A DNA stretch of 12,258 nucleotides from DASQFY01 sp036397815 (GCA_036397815.1 DASWIE010000024.1:1-12258), one strand, 5' to 3'; shown: positions 1 through 6,516, counted from the stretch's first letter. Made by a program: numbers and translations. The notes: a model not told the origin generated them from the sequence alone.

Positions 1-38
1 ACTAGCTCCCGCGCCCGCCTCCGCGGCTGGCCGCTCGA

Positions 39-620
<582 letters not shown>

Positions 621-632
621 GATGGGCCGGCG

Positions 633-1508
633 TCAGTCGCCGACGACGGCGATCCCCTCCTCGGGGAGCCCCAGCTCGTCGGCCAGCGCGGTGCGCATCA
701 CCTCAGGTGGCGGTTCCTGGCCGGTGAGCAGCAGGAACGTCGCGGCGGACGAGGCGAGGAACGAGCCCTGCCCGTTGGCCACCGTCCCACCGCGTGCCTT
801 GGCCTCGGCCATCAGCGGGGTGACGGCGTGGTTCAGGACGAGGTCGAGCACGTAGAGATCCTCAGGCAGAAGCTCGACAGGGATCGGGCTGGAGCTCCCC
901 TCGACGCCGATGCCGCTGGCGTTGACCAGCAGCTGCGCCTTCGCCAGCTCTGCCTCCAGGATGGTCTCGTGCCATGGGCGAGCCCGCAGCTCCATGTGGC
1001 GCGCGGCGCGCGCGAAATGGGCGACGACCGCCTCTGCCCGATGGAGATGCCGGTTGAAGAGGGAGACGCGCTGGAATCCGGCGCCGAGCAGGACCGCCAC
1101 CACGGCCCGTGCCCCGCCGCCGGCGCCCAGCACCACCGCGTTGCGCGGCCACTGCGCCTGGGCCCGCGGCAGGATGGCCATCAGGCCGGCGCGCACGCCG
1201 TCGACGTCCGTGTTGTGGCCGCGCAGGCGCAGCCCGTCGCGACGGATCAGGTTGACGGCGCCGGTGAGGTGCGCGTCGTCGGAGAGCGCGCTGACGAGGG
1301 CGGCCGCCCGCTCCTTGTGCGGCGCGACGATGAGCGCCCCGGCGAATGCCTCGTTGTGCAGCTCGGCGATCGCGTCCGGCACCTGGTGCGGCTTTCGGTC
1401 CCAGCGCTCGATCGCGAGCGGCAGCTGCGCCGCCTCGATCGCGGCGCGTTGTACTGCCTCGAAGGCGGAGTGGGTGAAGGTCTGGCCGATGACGGGGAGG
1501 CGCTGCAC
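633..1508 (-). CDS. aroE: shikimate dehydrogenase family protein (AroE-like, altered substrate pocket)
   Basis: Protein of 291 aa of the shikimate/quinate dehydrogenase family, expected to catalyse NADPH-dependent reduction of 3-dehydroshikimate. Seen: the catalytic Lys65 in PHK, GAVN (83-86), catalytic Asp101 in GHNTD, the NADP-binding loop GAGGGARA (128-135) followed by NRHLHR (152-157), and VNAS (195-198) in place of VNAT. Compared with E. coli AroE residues that bind shikimate (Ser14, Ser16, Thr61, Lys65, Asn86, Asp102, Gln244), Ser14, Lys65, Asn86 and Asp101 are present, but position 16 is Phe, position 61 is Val (the NVTxP motif is LIVAP) and the Gln244 position is Ser253. The fold and redox chemistry are secure; the substrate is less so. 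The start is GTG and no other in-frame start exists upstream. It heads the operon with tdk and is transcribed from the divergent promoter at about 1587-1592. Confidence 0.85.
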   Translation of the reverse strand: MQRLPVIGQTFTHSAFEAVQRAAIEAAQLPLAIERWDRKPHQVPDAIAELHNEAFAGALIVAPHKERAAALVSALSDDAHLTGAVNLIRRDGLRLRGHNTDVDGVRAGLMAILPRAQAQWPRNAVVLGAGGGARAVVAVLLGAGFQRVSLFNRHLHRAEAVVAHFARAARHMELRARPWHETILEAELAKAQLLVNASGIGVEGSSSPIPVELLPEDLYVLDLVLNHAVTPLMAEAKARGGTVANGQGSFLASSAATFLLLTGQEPPPEVMRTALADELGLPEEGIAVVGD

Positions 1509-1586
1509 GGGGTCGCTCGCTCTGCTCGATAGGGTCGTTTGCGGGGCGGGCGAGCCAGGCGGCGGGCACGTCGCTCCGGGGACCCC

Positions 1587-1596
1587 ATGCTATCAT
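1587..1596. promoter_or_regulatory. bidirectional promoter, overlapping -10 boxes (aroE / tRNA-Ser)
   Basis: The decamer ATGCTATCAT holds an extended -10 box on each strand: TGC-TATCAT rightwards (TATCAT 1591-1596, toward tRNA-Ser at 1610) and TGA-TAGCAT leftwards (1592-1587, toward aroE at 1508). The two boxes share the central TA. No good -35 box is visible on either strand, as expected for extended -10 promoters. Predicted starts are near 1603 (plus) and 1580 (minus). Confidence 0.5.
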
Positions 1597-1609
1597 CGGC
1601 GCCGGCCTG

Positions 1610-1701
1610 GGAGAGGTCGCATAGTGGCCTAGTGCGGCGGTTTGCTAAACCGTTGAAGGGGGTTTCCTCTTCCGAGGGTTCGAATCCCTCCCTCTCCGCC
1701 A
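1610..1701 (+). tRNA. tRNA-Ser(GCU)
   Basis: Class II tRNA of 92 nt with the acceptor stem GGAGAGG/CCTCTCC, discriminator G, and an encoded CCA. The anticodon stem 1637-1641/1649-1653 closes a seven-base loop with anticodon GCT at 1644-1646, reading AGC/AGU serine codons. There is a long variable arm, and the T-arm is GAGGG-TTCGAAT-CCCTC. It is followed 25 nt later by tRNA-Arg with no promoter between, so the two are probably cotranscribed. Confidence 0.95.
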
Positions 1702-1726
1702 GATTGGCCCAGCGGCGTCATCGCGC

Positions 1727-1802
1727 GTGCCCGTAGCTCAGTGGATAGAGCGTCAGGTTGCGGACCTGAAGGTCGGAGGTTCGAGTCCTCTCGGGCACGC
1801 CA
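1727..1802 (+). tRNA. tRNA-Arg(GCG)
   Basis: Class I tRNA of 76 nt with a perfect acceptor stem GTGCCCG/CGGGCAC, discriminator G and encoded CCA. The anticodon stem TCAGG/CCTGA encloses TTGCGGA, giving anticodon GCG at 1760-1762 (codons CGC/CGU). The D-loop AGTGGATA keeps A20, an arginine identity base, and the body resembles bacterial tRNA-Arg(ACG). Position 34 is G where nearly all bacteria have A, later edited to inosine by TadA. This is uncommon and fits the defective TadA at 7527-7970. Confidence 0.95.
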
Positions 1803-2113
1803 CATCTCGAGGCGCGATTCGACGCCGGGACGACAGTTCCAGGCCCTTGTCGTCTCCCAGCAACCTGGTTACTGGTAAGCGACTCGATGCCAGGGCCCTG
1901 CCCCTCCGCAGCGACGTCGCGAACGTGGCGCTCGCGTCTCGAGCCCGCCGCAACCCTGCCACGAGTCGCGTAGCAGTAACGTCATTGCTATGAGGCGGGA
2001 GTCGCCTCATCGGTCCCGCCCTCCCTTTCGCATCATGCCTTCCATCGCTCACTTGCCCCGATCGCGATCATGGTGGCATCTCGAGCGACATGGCTTCGAG
2101 CGTGGAGGGAACG
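1803..2113. repeat. gene-free stretch with nested inverted repeats
   Basis: No credible gene is seen in these 311 bases between tRNA-Arg and the next gene. Three structures stand out. A hairpin just after the tRNA pairs GACGACA (1829-1835) with TGTCGTC (1848-1854). An imperfect 19-base inverted repeat joins 1868-1886 to 1962-1980 with 17 of 19 positions paired, and weaker pairing continues on both sides (AGCAA at 1859-1863 against TTGCT at 1985-1989). A perfect 8-bp hairpin ATGAGGCG/CGCCTCAT lies at 1990-2010 with a GGAGT loop. A palindrome GCGACGTCGC (1911-1920) sits in the centre. The hairpins may end tRNA transcription, though no T-run follows; the whole could also be a miniature non-coding mobile element. 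Confidence 0.5.
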
Positions 2114-2755
2114 ATGCACCTGTGGAGCGAGCGCCCGGGGGCGCGGATCCGGCAGATAGTCGCCGACGTCGCCACCCTCACCTGGGTGGCGTTCTGGACC
2201 TCGATCGGGATCAGCCTGTATGCCTTCCTCGCCCAGCTGGCGGGCGCGGGCCGCTTCATCACCGACAGCGGGACGGGGCTGCGGGGCATCGGGCAGCAGC
2301 TGGGCAGCACGCTGCAGGGGATCCCGCTGGTGGGCGAGGGTGCGGCGAACGGCGTCCGCACCGGCTTCTCGGCGGCCGCCGATCCGATGATCCGCTTCGG
2401 CGTGGACCTCGAGCGACTGCTCATCATCGTCGCCGCCATGCTCGGGCTGCTCCTCGTAGCGGCCGCGATCGTGCCCTGGCTGAATCGCTACCTGCCGTGG
2501 CGGATCGCCGCGTGGCGTCGCCTGAACGCCGGCGCGCGGGTCATCCGTCGTCGCCGGTACGCAACCTCACGTCCCATCCCGGAGGCTGAGCTCGAGCGGA
2601 TCCTTGCCTCGCGTGCCCTGCATCGGCTGGAGTACGACGAGCTGCTCGAGTTCACACCGGATCCATTCGGGGATTGGGTCGCCGGCCGCCACGAGCGCCT
2701 GGCGCGGGCGGAGCTCGACCGCGTCGGGCTGCAGGCCATCGCCGCGGCGCGCTAG
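2114..2755 (+). CDS. two-helix membrane protein, unknown function
   Basis: Unrecognised protein of 213 aa. Two hydrophobic segments, about residues 18-42 and 101-123, should span the membrane. They flank a roughly 55-residue loop rich in Gly, Ala and Gln. After the second helix comes an Arg-rich stretch (about 130-149, including RRRR), which places the C-terminal 90 residues in the cytoplasm by the positive-inside rule. That tail is charged and probably helical (Glu-, Leu- and Arg-rich). The ATG at 2114 is chosen over one 24 nt upstream because GGAGGG at 2104-2109 is at good Shine-Dalgarno distance. The stop TAG lies in a CTAG tetramer that also supplies the stop of the convergent gene. It has no functional context beyond its neighbours. 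Confidence 0.75.
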   Translation: MHLWSERPGARIRQIVADVATLTWVAFWTSIGISLYAFLAQLAGAGRFITDSGTGLRGIGQQLGSTLQGIPLVGEGAANGVRTGFSAAADPMIRFGVDLERLLIIVAAMLGLLLVAAAIVPWLNRYLPWRIAAWRRLNAGARVIRRRRYATSRPIPEAELERILASRALHRLEYDELLEFTPDPFGDWVAGRHERLARAELDRVGLQAIAAAR

Positions 2756-3090
2756 TCGCCGGCCACCCGCTCAAGGACGAAGAGCGGGAGCGTGCGCGCG
2801 GTCCGGCGCTGGTAGGACTTGTACAGCGGGAAAGCCGCCGTGACGAGCTGCCAGAGCCGTTCACGCTCGTCGCCGCCCGTCACCTCGTGGGCGCGCATCA
2901 GGTCGGACTGCTTGCCGCGTCGCACGGTGGCGCGCGGCTCGGCGCGCAGGTTGTGGGCCCAGGCGGGGTCCTTGGCCGAGCCGCCCCTCGACCCGACGAT
3001 CACTAGCCGGTCGCCGTCCTCCCAGGCGTAGAGCCGGACCTCGCGAGGTCTTTCCGTCTTGCGGCCGGTGGTCGTCAGGGTCACCATCAT
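2752..3090 (-). CDS. F420-dependent nitroreductase/oxidoreductase family protein (Ddn-like)
   Basis: Small protein of 112 aa resembling the deazaflavin-dependent (F420H2) oxidoreductase family that includes mycobacterial Ddn (DUF385). The family signature is visible as TTTGRKT (residues 6-12) and GGSAKDPAWAHNLRAEP (36-52), in a split-barrel flavin/deazaflavin fold. These proteins reduce varied substrates with F420H2; no specific substrate can be read here. It is at the short end for the family and lacks the N-terminal helix of about 20-30 residues; no in-frame start exists further upstream. Two ATGs are adjacent (3090 and 3087). A -10 box TAGTCT (3103-3098 on the minus strand) puts transcription start at about 3091, so the mRNA is probably leaderless. 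Its stop overlaps the stop of the convergent membrane-protein gene. Confidence 0.75.
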   Translation of the reverse strand: MMVTLTTTGRKTERPREVRLYAWEDGDRLVIVGSRGGSAKDPAWAHNLRAEPRATVRRGKQSDLMRAHEVTGGDERERLWQLVTAAFPLYKSYQRRTARTLPLFVLERVAGD

Positions 3091-3097
3091 GACCCCG

Positions 3098-3107
3098 AGA
3101 CTACACT
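3098..3107. promoter_or_regulatory. bidirectional promoter giving leaderless starts on both strands
   Basis: AGACTACACT contains TACACT (3102-3107) on plus and TAGTCT (3103-3098) on minus, sharing the central TA. Counting seven bases from the last base of each box places +1 at 3114, the A of the plus-strand ATG, and at 3091, one base before the minus-strand ATG. The two genes are only 23 nt apart and neither has a Shine-Dalgarno sequence. Confidence 0.5.
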
Positions 3108-3113
3108 CGTCCG

Positions 3114-3377
3114 ATGGCCGATGAGCCGTACCAGCCCGTGCCCGACGAAGCGATCGATGAGCTGATCGCGAACCTGCGACCGGTGGTGGCCGGCGCGCCC
3201 GAGGAGGCGACTCTCGACCAGGTCCTGGCGCTCCCCGAGGCCAAGCAGGTGGTCGCCGGCTGGGGCGCCAAGCACCAGGTGATCGCGCTGGCGCCGCGGC
3301 GCAAGGTGGCGAGCTGGCTGGTGGGCGCGCTGCTACGGCGCGGGCTCGGGGAGAAGCCGGAGGGCGGCGAGGAGTAG
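3114..3377 (+). CDS. small conserved-looking protein, unknown function
   Basis: Unrecognised 87-aa protein with an acidic, Pro/Glu-rich N-terminus, a predicted amphipathic middle, a short segment ASWLVGALLRRGLG (about 66-79) that could be a helix, and an acidic Gly/Glu-rich end. There is no clear transmembrane segment or metal site. It is supported by position: it fills the space between a divergent promoter whose predicted +1 is exactly its ATG and the stop of the convergent anti-sigma gene 4 nt away. No ribosome binding site precedes it, in line with leaderless translation. No family is recognised. Confidence 0.6.
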   Translation: MADEPYQPVPDEAIDELIANLRPVVAGAPEEATLDQVLALPEAKQVVAGWGAKHQVIALAPRRKVASWLVGALLRRGLGEKPEGGEE

Positions 3378-3381
3378 CGGC

Positions 3382-4155
3382 TCAGCTCGGCGCGAGCGGC
3401 GCGGCCATGACGATGTCGCCGGTCGGCGCGTCGACGCGCGACGCCTCCACCGTCACCGCGAAGGTGGTGTAGCCGGCCAGGTCGCGCTCCAGCTCGACCA
3501 CGGCCACCTCGCCGTCCGCCGGCGTGAACGTGCCAACCGCCACGGGAGTGCCGGCCGCGTCGAGAAGCCATAGCTCGTAGATCCGGTCGGCCGGCAGGGC
3601 GGCAAGGTCGGCGACCACCAGGGCGGCGCCGCTGCCGGGCGTGTCGACCACGTAGCCACGGCCGGCGGTGCCCTCCACCCTGAAGGCGGTCTCGCCCTCG
3701 GCGATCGCGTCGGCCACTGCCCGCAGCGCCCGGTCGCGCTCGGCCAGCTGCGACTGGAGCGTGACGCCCCACGCGCCGACCGCCACCAGGGCCACCACCG
3801 CGGCGACCGCCAGCGGGCGTGCCACGCGTGGCGAGAGCCAGTCCAGCCAGCCGCCCCGCTGACGCGGCTCCGCGGCGCCCGGACGCTGCGCAACCGGGGC
3901 CTGCTCCTGGGCCGCGCGCTCGATGCTGGCCATCACCCGCTCGCGCAGAGCCGGGCTGGGCTCCACCGGCTCGAGGGTCACGGCCAGCACCTGGTCGGCA
4001 CCGATGAGGGCACGCAGCTCGGCGTGGGGCTGGGTGCAGGTCGCGAGATGGTCGCGGACCGCGCGCGCCTCATCGGGCTCCAGCGCGTCGAGCGCGTAGG
4101 CGGCCCCGAGCTCGTCGACGGCGGCGTGGTCCATGGCCCGGAGCTCATCGGTCAT
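3382..4155 (-). CDS. anti-sigma factor, RskA-like
   Basis: Membrane-bound anti-sigma factor of 257 aa that should hold the adjacent ECF sigma factor inactive at the membrane. The N-terminal cytoplasmic anti-sigma domain (about 8-55) carries the pattern ALDALEPDEARAVRDHLATC. The zinc motif HxxxCxxC is incomplete: His36 and Cys40 are present, the second Cys position is Pro, and His44 follows. A single transmembrane helix spans about 113-134. The extracytoplasmic part (about 150-257) matches the RskA-type C-terminal domain, with YELWLLDAAGTPVAVGTF and a later AVTVEAS segment. The start ATG overlaps the sigma stop as ATGA, so the two are translationally coupled. Signalling presumably needs regulated proteolysis of this protein. 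RskA-family assignment is strong; the inducing signal is unknown. Confidence 0.88.
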   Translation of the reverse strand: MTDELRAMDHAAVDELGAAYALDALEPDEARAVRDHLATCTQPHAELRALIGADQVLAVTLEPVEPSPALRERVMASIERAAQEQAPVAQRPGAAEPRQRGGWLDWLSPRVARPLAVAAVVALVAVGAWGVTLQSQLAERDRALRAVADAIAEGETAFRVEGTAGRGYVVDTPGSGAALVVADLAALPADRIYELWLLDAAGTPVAVGTFTPADGEVAVVELERDLAGYTTFAVTVEASRVDAPTGDIVMAAPLAPS

Positions 4156-4763
4156 TGGCCGGCCTCGTCAGCGCCCAGACGCTCGCCGGCGCCGGATGGC
4201 GCCGCATCGGTCATGCGCAGGGCATCCCGCAGCTTGGCCAGAGCCAGGCGCAGCCGTCCATTGGCCGTGCCCAGCGGCACGCCGGTGAGGACCGCGATCT
4301 CGCGATAGGTCCGCCCGCCGAAGTAGGCCAGCTCGATCGCTTCGCGCTGCTCGGTCGGCAGCTCGTCAAGCGCTGACCGCAGCTCGGCCGTCGAGCGGCG
4401 GGCGATGGCCGCCTCCCAGGTGGGATTGGCGCTGGTCCGCAGCAGGGCCTGCTCGTCGGCCGCGCCGACCTCGATGCTGGCCCGCCCCCCGCGCACCTGA
4501 TCCAGGGCCCGGTTGCGGACGATCGTCAGGAGCCAGGCGCGCATGTTGCCGCGGGCGGGATCGAATCGGTCGATCTTCTGCCAGGTCGCGACGAACGCAT
4601 CGTGCACGAGGTCCTCCGCCAGCTGCCGGTCGGCCACGACGCGCAGGGCGGTGGCCAGCGCCAGCGAGGCGTACCGGTCGTACAGCTCGCCCAGCGCGGA
4701 GCGGTCGCCGGACCGGATCCGTTGCGCCAGGAGCGCGTCGTCGTGCGGCGGTGAGTCGGTCAA
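4152..4763 (-). CDS. ECF (SigK-like) RNA polymerase sigma factor
   Basis: Group 4 sigma factor of 203 aa. Region 2 spans about 23-91 (ALGELYDRY..., with the -10 recognition part including AEDLVHDAFVATWQKIDRFDP and WLLTIVRNRALDQVR). Region 4 spans about 128-182 (LDELPTEQREAIELAYFGGRTYREIA, then helix-turn-helix GVPLGTANGRLRLALAKLR). In region 4.2 the usual GTVK(S/T)R is GTANGR, which may shift -35 preference. A 20-residue Gly/Ala/Glu tail follows. The start is TTG: it has GAGG 7 nt upstream (4774-4771) and no other start codon is available. It directly precedes and overlaps its anti-sigma gene. A possible own promoter lies in the 93-nt gap after the mannosyltransferase gene (TATCCT, 4841-4836). 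Confidence 0.92.
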   Translation of the reverse strand: MTDSPPHDDALLAQRIRSGDRSALGELYDRYASLALATALRVVADRQLAEDLVHDAFVATWQKIDRFDPARGNMRAWLLTIVRNRALDQVRGGRASIEVGAADEQALLRTSANPTWEAAIARRSTAELRSALDELPTEQREAIELAYFGGRTYREIAVLTGVPLGTANGRLRLALAKLRDALRMTDAAPSGAGERLGADEAGQ

Positions 4764-4835
4764 CGGCCAACCTCGTGACCGGCGACGCCGGCTCCTGTCA
4801 GCAGAACGGGCGCCGGCGGGTTGCGCATCATCGGC

Positions 4836-4841
4836 AGGATA
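4836..4841 (-). promoter_or_regulatory. candidate -10 box for the sigma/anti-sigma operon
   Basis: TATCCT on the minus strand (4841-4836), 73 nt before the TTG start of the sigma gene and inside the gap after the mannosyltransferase stop. The same hexamer occurs on minus at 7425-7420 upstream of the secreted-protein gene. There is no matching -35 box, so support is weak. Confidence 0.3.
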
Positions 4842-4856
4842 GCGACCAGCCCTCGT

Positions 4857-6410
4857 TCAGATCCAGCACCAGCCCTCCGGCGGAGGGCCGCTGTTGATCT
4901 CGTCTTCCGGCAGCGTGAGCGTTGGGGCGTCGCCGGGCCGCTCGCAGTCCGTCAGCCAGATGCGGGTGCGCCAGGCACCCGGCTCGAGCGGCAGCGCGGT
5001 CAGCACGGGGAAGAAGAAGAGGAAGAGTACGAGGGTGGCCGCCGCATATGCGGCGACCGCCACGCGCCCGACCACGACGCGCCAGGCGCGCGCCGCCATG
5101 ATCCCCAGCGCCGCATACAGGAAGGGGAGCGAGGGCAGGATGTACCACAGGAAGACCTGGCTGCGCGACCCGGAGAGGATCAGCCACGGCAGCCAGGTCG
5201 CCAGCACGGCGACGACCAGCACCGCCTCCGGGCGACGGAGCCTCCACCCCGCCCGCGTCCAGGTGACGACGCATCCGACCAGGGCCAGCAGGCCGCCGCC
5301 CCAGGCCAACGGATTGCCAATAGCCAGGATCTCGCGGTACGTCCCACCCTCATCGGTGAAGAAGTAGGCGACCGGGCGCTTCAGGAGCAGCCACGACCAG
5401 GGTGGCGACTCGTACGGGTGGTTGCCCAGCAGCGTGGTGTGGAAGCGGAGCATCGCGAACTGGTGCTCCCAGATGCCTCGCCAGAAGGTGCCCTCCTGCC
5501 AGGGCAGCCCCACCACCTCGCCTGGCATACGACCGATGTAGGCGGCCAGGTACACCAATATCGGCACGGCCACCAGCAGGACGAGGCTGCGCGGTCCCTC
5601 CTCGACGGCGGTCCGTCGCAGCGCGGCGCCCCAGGAGCGTCGCGGTGCATCCGGGTCGTGCTGATCTCGTCGCCGGGAGGCTACCTCCCAGGCCAGGATC
5701 AGCGGGATGACCCCGAGGCCGATGTAGCCGCCGGACCACTTGACCGCCACCGCCGCGCCCAGGCTGGCGCCGGCCAGCAGCCGCCATGGGCGGCCCAGCG
5801 CGAGTCGTGACAGCCAGCCGGCGGGGGAGCGATCCCACGGCGGGCTTCGGTACCGGTCGCGGTCCAGGACCGCGAAGAGGACGGCCGCCACCACGAAGAG
5901 GGTCACGAAGGCGTCGAGCATGGCAATCCGCGACTGGACGAGGTGCAGGAAGTCGCCGGCCAGCAGGGCGGCGGCGACGAACGAGCCGATGATCGCGGCC
6001 GTGCGCGGCATCATGGACTCCGTCACGGCGCCCTCCAGCAGTCGCCGAACGAGGACGTAGAGCAGCGCGACCGTCAGCGTGCCTGCCAGGGCGGCTGCAA
6101 CCCGCCAGCCGAACTCGTCGTAGCCGAAGGCCTTGATGCCGGCACCGATCATCCAGTTGCCGAGCGGCGGATGCGCGCGGCTGACCAGCCCCTCGACGCC
6201 GCATTCCGCGGTCCCGAGCACGTAGCGACACGCGTTCTGCGCGTAGAAGATCTCGTCGAAGACGAAGCCGATCGGCCGGCTCAGGCCGGCCAGGCGGATG
6301 AGCGCCGCGCCGGCGGTGACGAGTGCCAGCGCCGCCGAGTCGAGTCGCGACCAGCCCGACTGACGGTCGATGGCTCGTGTTCCTCCCGTGCGCAAGCGAT
6401 CTCGCGCCAA
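4857..6410 (-). CDS. polyprenyl-phosphomannose-protein O-mannosyltransferase (PMT family, GT39)
   Basis: Integral membrane glycosyltransferase of up to 517 aa with about ten hydrophobic helices, expected to move mannose from polyprenyl-phosphate-mannose to Ser/Thr of exported proteins. PMT family marks are FDEIFYAQ (51-58) with the acidic pair of the first loop, HPPLGNW (80-86), and RIAMLDAF (161-168). The end (EDEINSGPPPEGWCWI) resembles the C-terminus of bacterial PMTs. The start is uncertain. The longest frame begins at a TTG (6410) that lies inside a good -10 box (TAGGAT, 6415-6410), so the true start is probably further in. A second TTG is at 6395. A strong Shine-Dalgarno sequence GGGAGGA (6387-6381) precedes an in-frame ATC at 6371. 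It lies upstream of the sigma/anti-sigma pair, perhaps in the same transcription unit; in that case envelope protein glycosylation and sigma signalling could be linked. Confidence 0.88.
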   Translation of the reverse strand: MARDRLRTGGTRAIDRQSGWSRLDSAALALVTAGAALIRLAGLSRPIGFVFDEIFYAQNACRYVLGTAECGVEGLVSRAHPPLGNWMIGAGIKAFGYDEFGWRVAAALAGTLTVALLYVLVRRLLEGAVTESMMPRTAAIIGSFVAAALLAGDFLHLVQSRIAMLDAFVTLFVVAAVLFAVLDRDRYRSPPWDRSPAGWLSRLALGRPWRLLAGASLGAAVAVKWSGGYIGLGVIPLILAWEVASRRRDQHDPDAPRRSWGAALRRTAVEEGPRSLVLLVAVPILVYLAAYIGRMPGEVVGLPWQEGTFWRGIWEHQFAMLRFHTTLLGNHPYESPPWSWLLLKRPVAYFFTDEGGTYREILAIGNPLAWGGGLLALVGCVVTWTRAGWRLRRPEAVLVVAVLATWLPWLILSGSRSQVFLWYILPSLPFLYAALGIMAARAWRVVVGRVAVAAYAAATLVLFLFFFPVLTALPLEPGAWRTRIWLTDCERPGDAPTLTLPEDEINSGPPPEGWCWI

Positions 6411-6453
6411 TCCTACCGGTGGTCCGCCAGCTCGACGCGGACTTGCGCACCTG

Positions 6454-6462
6454 TGCTAGACA
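6454..6462 (+). promoter_or_regulatory. extended -10 promoter of the DUF4383-like gene
   Basis: TGCTAGACA (TG at 6454-6455 by one reading, TAGACA at 6457-6462) matches the TGCTAGACT form seen before tadA and tRNA-Ser(CGA). No clear -35. Predicted transcription start near 6469, inside the left arm of the inverted repeat at 6465-6494. Confidence 0.45.
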
Positions 6463-6464
6463 TG

Positions 6465-6494
6465 TTCCGCGGCACGGGGCACAGCGCCGCGGAA
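6465..6494 (+). promoter_or_regulatory. inverted repeat at transcription start, candidate operator
   Basis: Perfect 9-bp arms TTCCGCGGC (6465-6473) and GCCGCGGAA (6486-6494) are separated by 12 bases. The arms begin two bases after the -10 box and end before the ribosome binding site (GGGAGG, 6504-6509). Placement suits a dimeric repressor operator; the alternative is a leader hairpin in the mRNA. Confidence 0.5.
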
Positions 6495-6516
6495 TCGAAT
6501 AGAGGGAGGTTCGCCC

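Noticed and set aside
1818..1829. TTCGACGCCGGG also occurs at 8539-8550
   Set aside because: A 12-base match in GC-rich DNA with no extension on either side; not enough for a repeat or attachment site.
1780..2113. Possible integration site at the 3' end of tRNA-Arg
   Set aside because: No second copy of the tRNA 3' end, integrase or phage gene is present in the window.
4821..5810. Long open frame on plus, opposite the mannosyltransferase
   Set aside because: Arg/Gln/Pro-rich translation without domains; an artefact of high GC opposite a well-supported membrane enzyme. The same holds for plus frames at 63-608, 828-1532 and 5943-6857 and minus frames opposite dnaX and recR.
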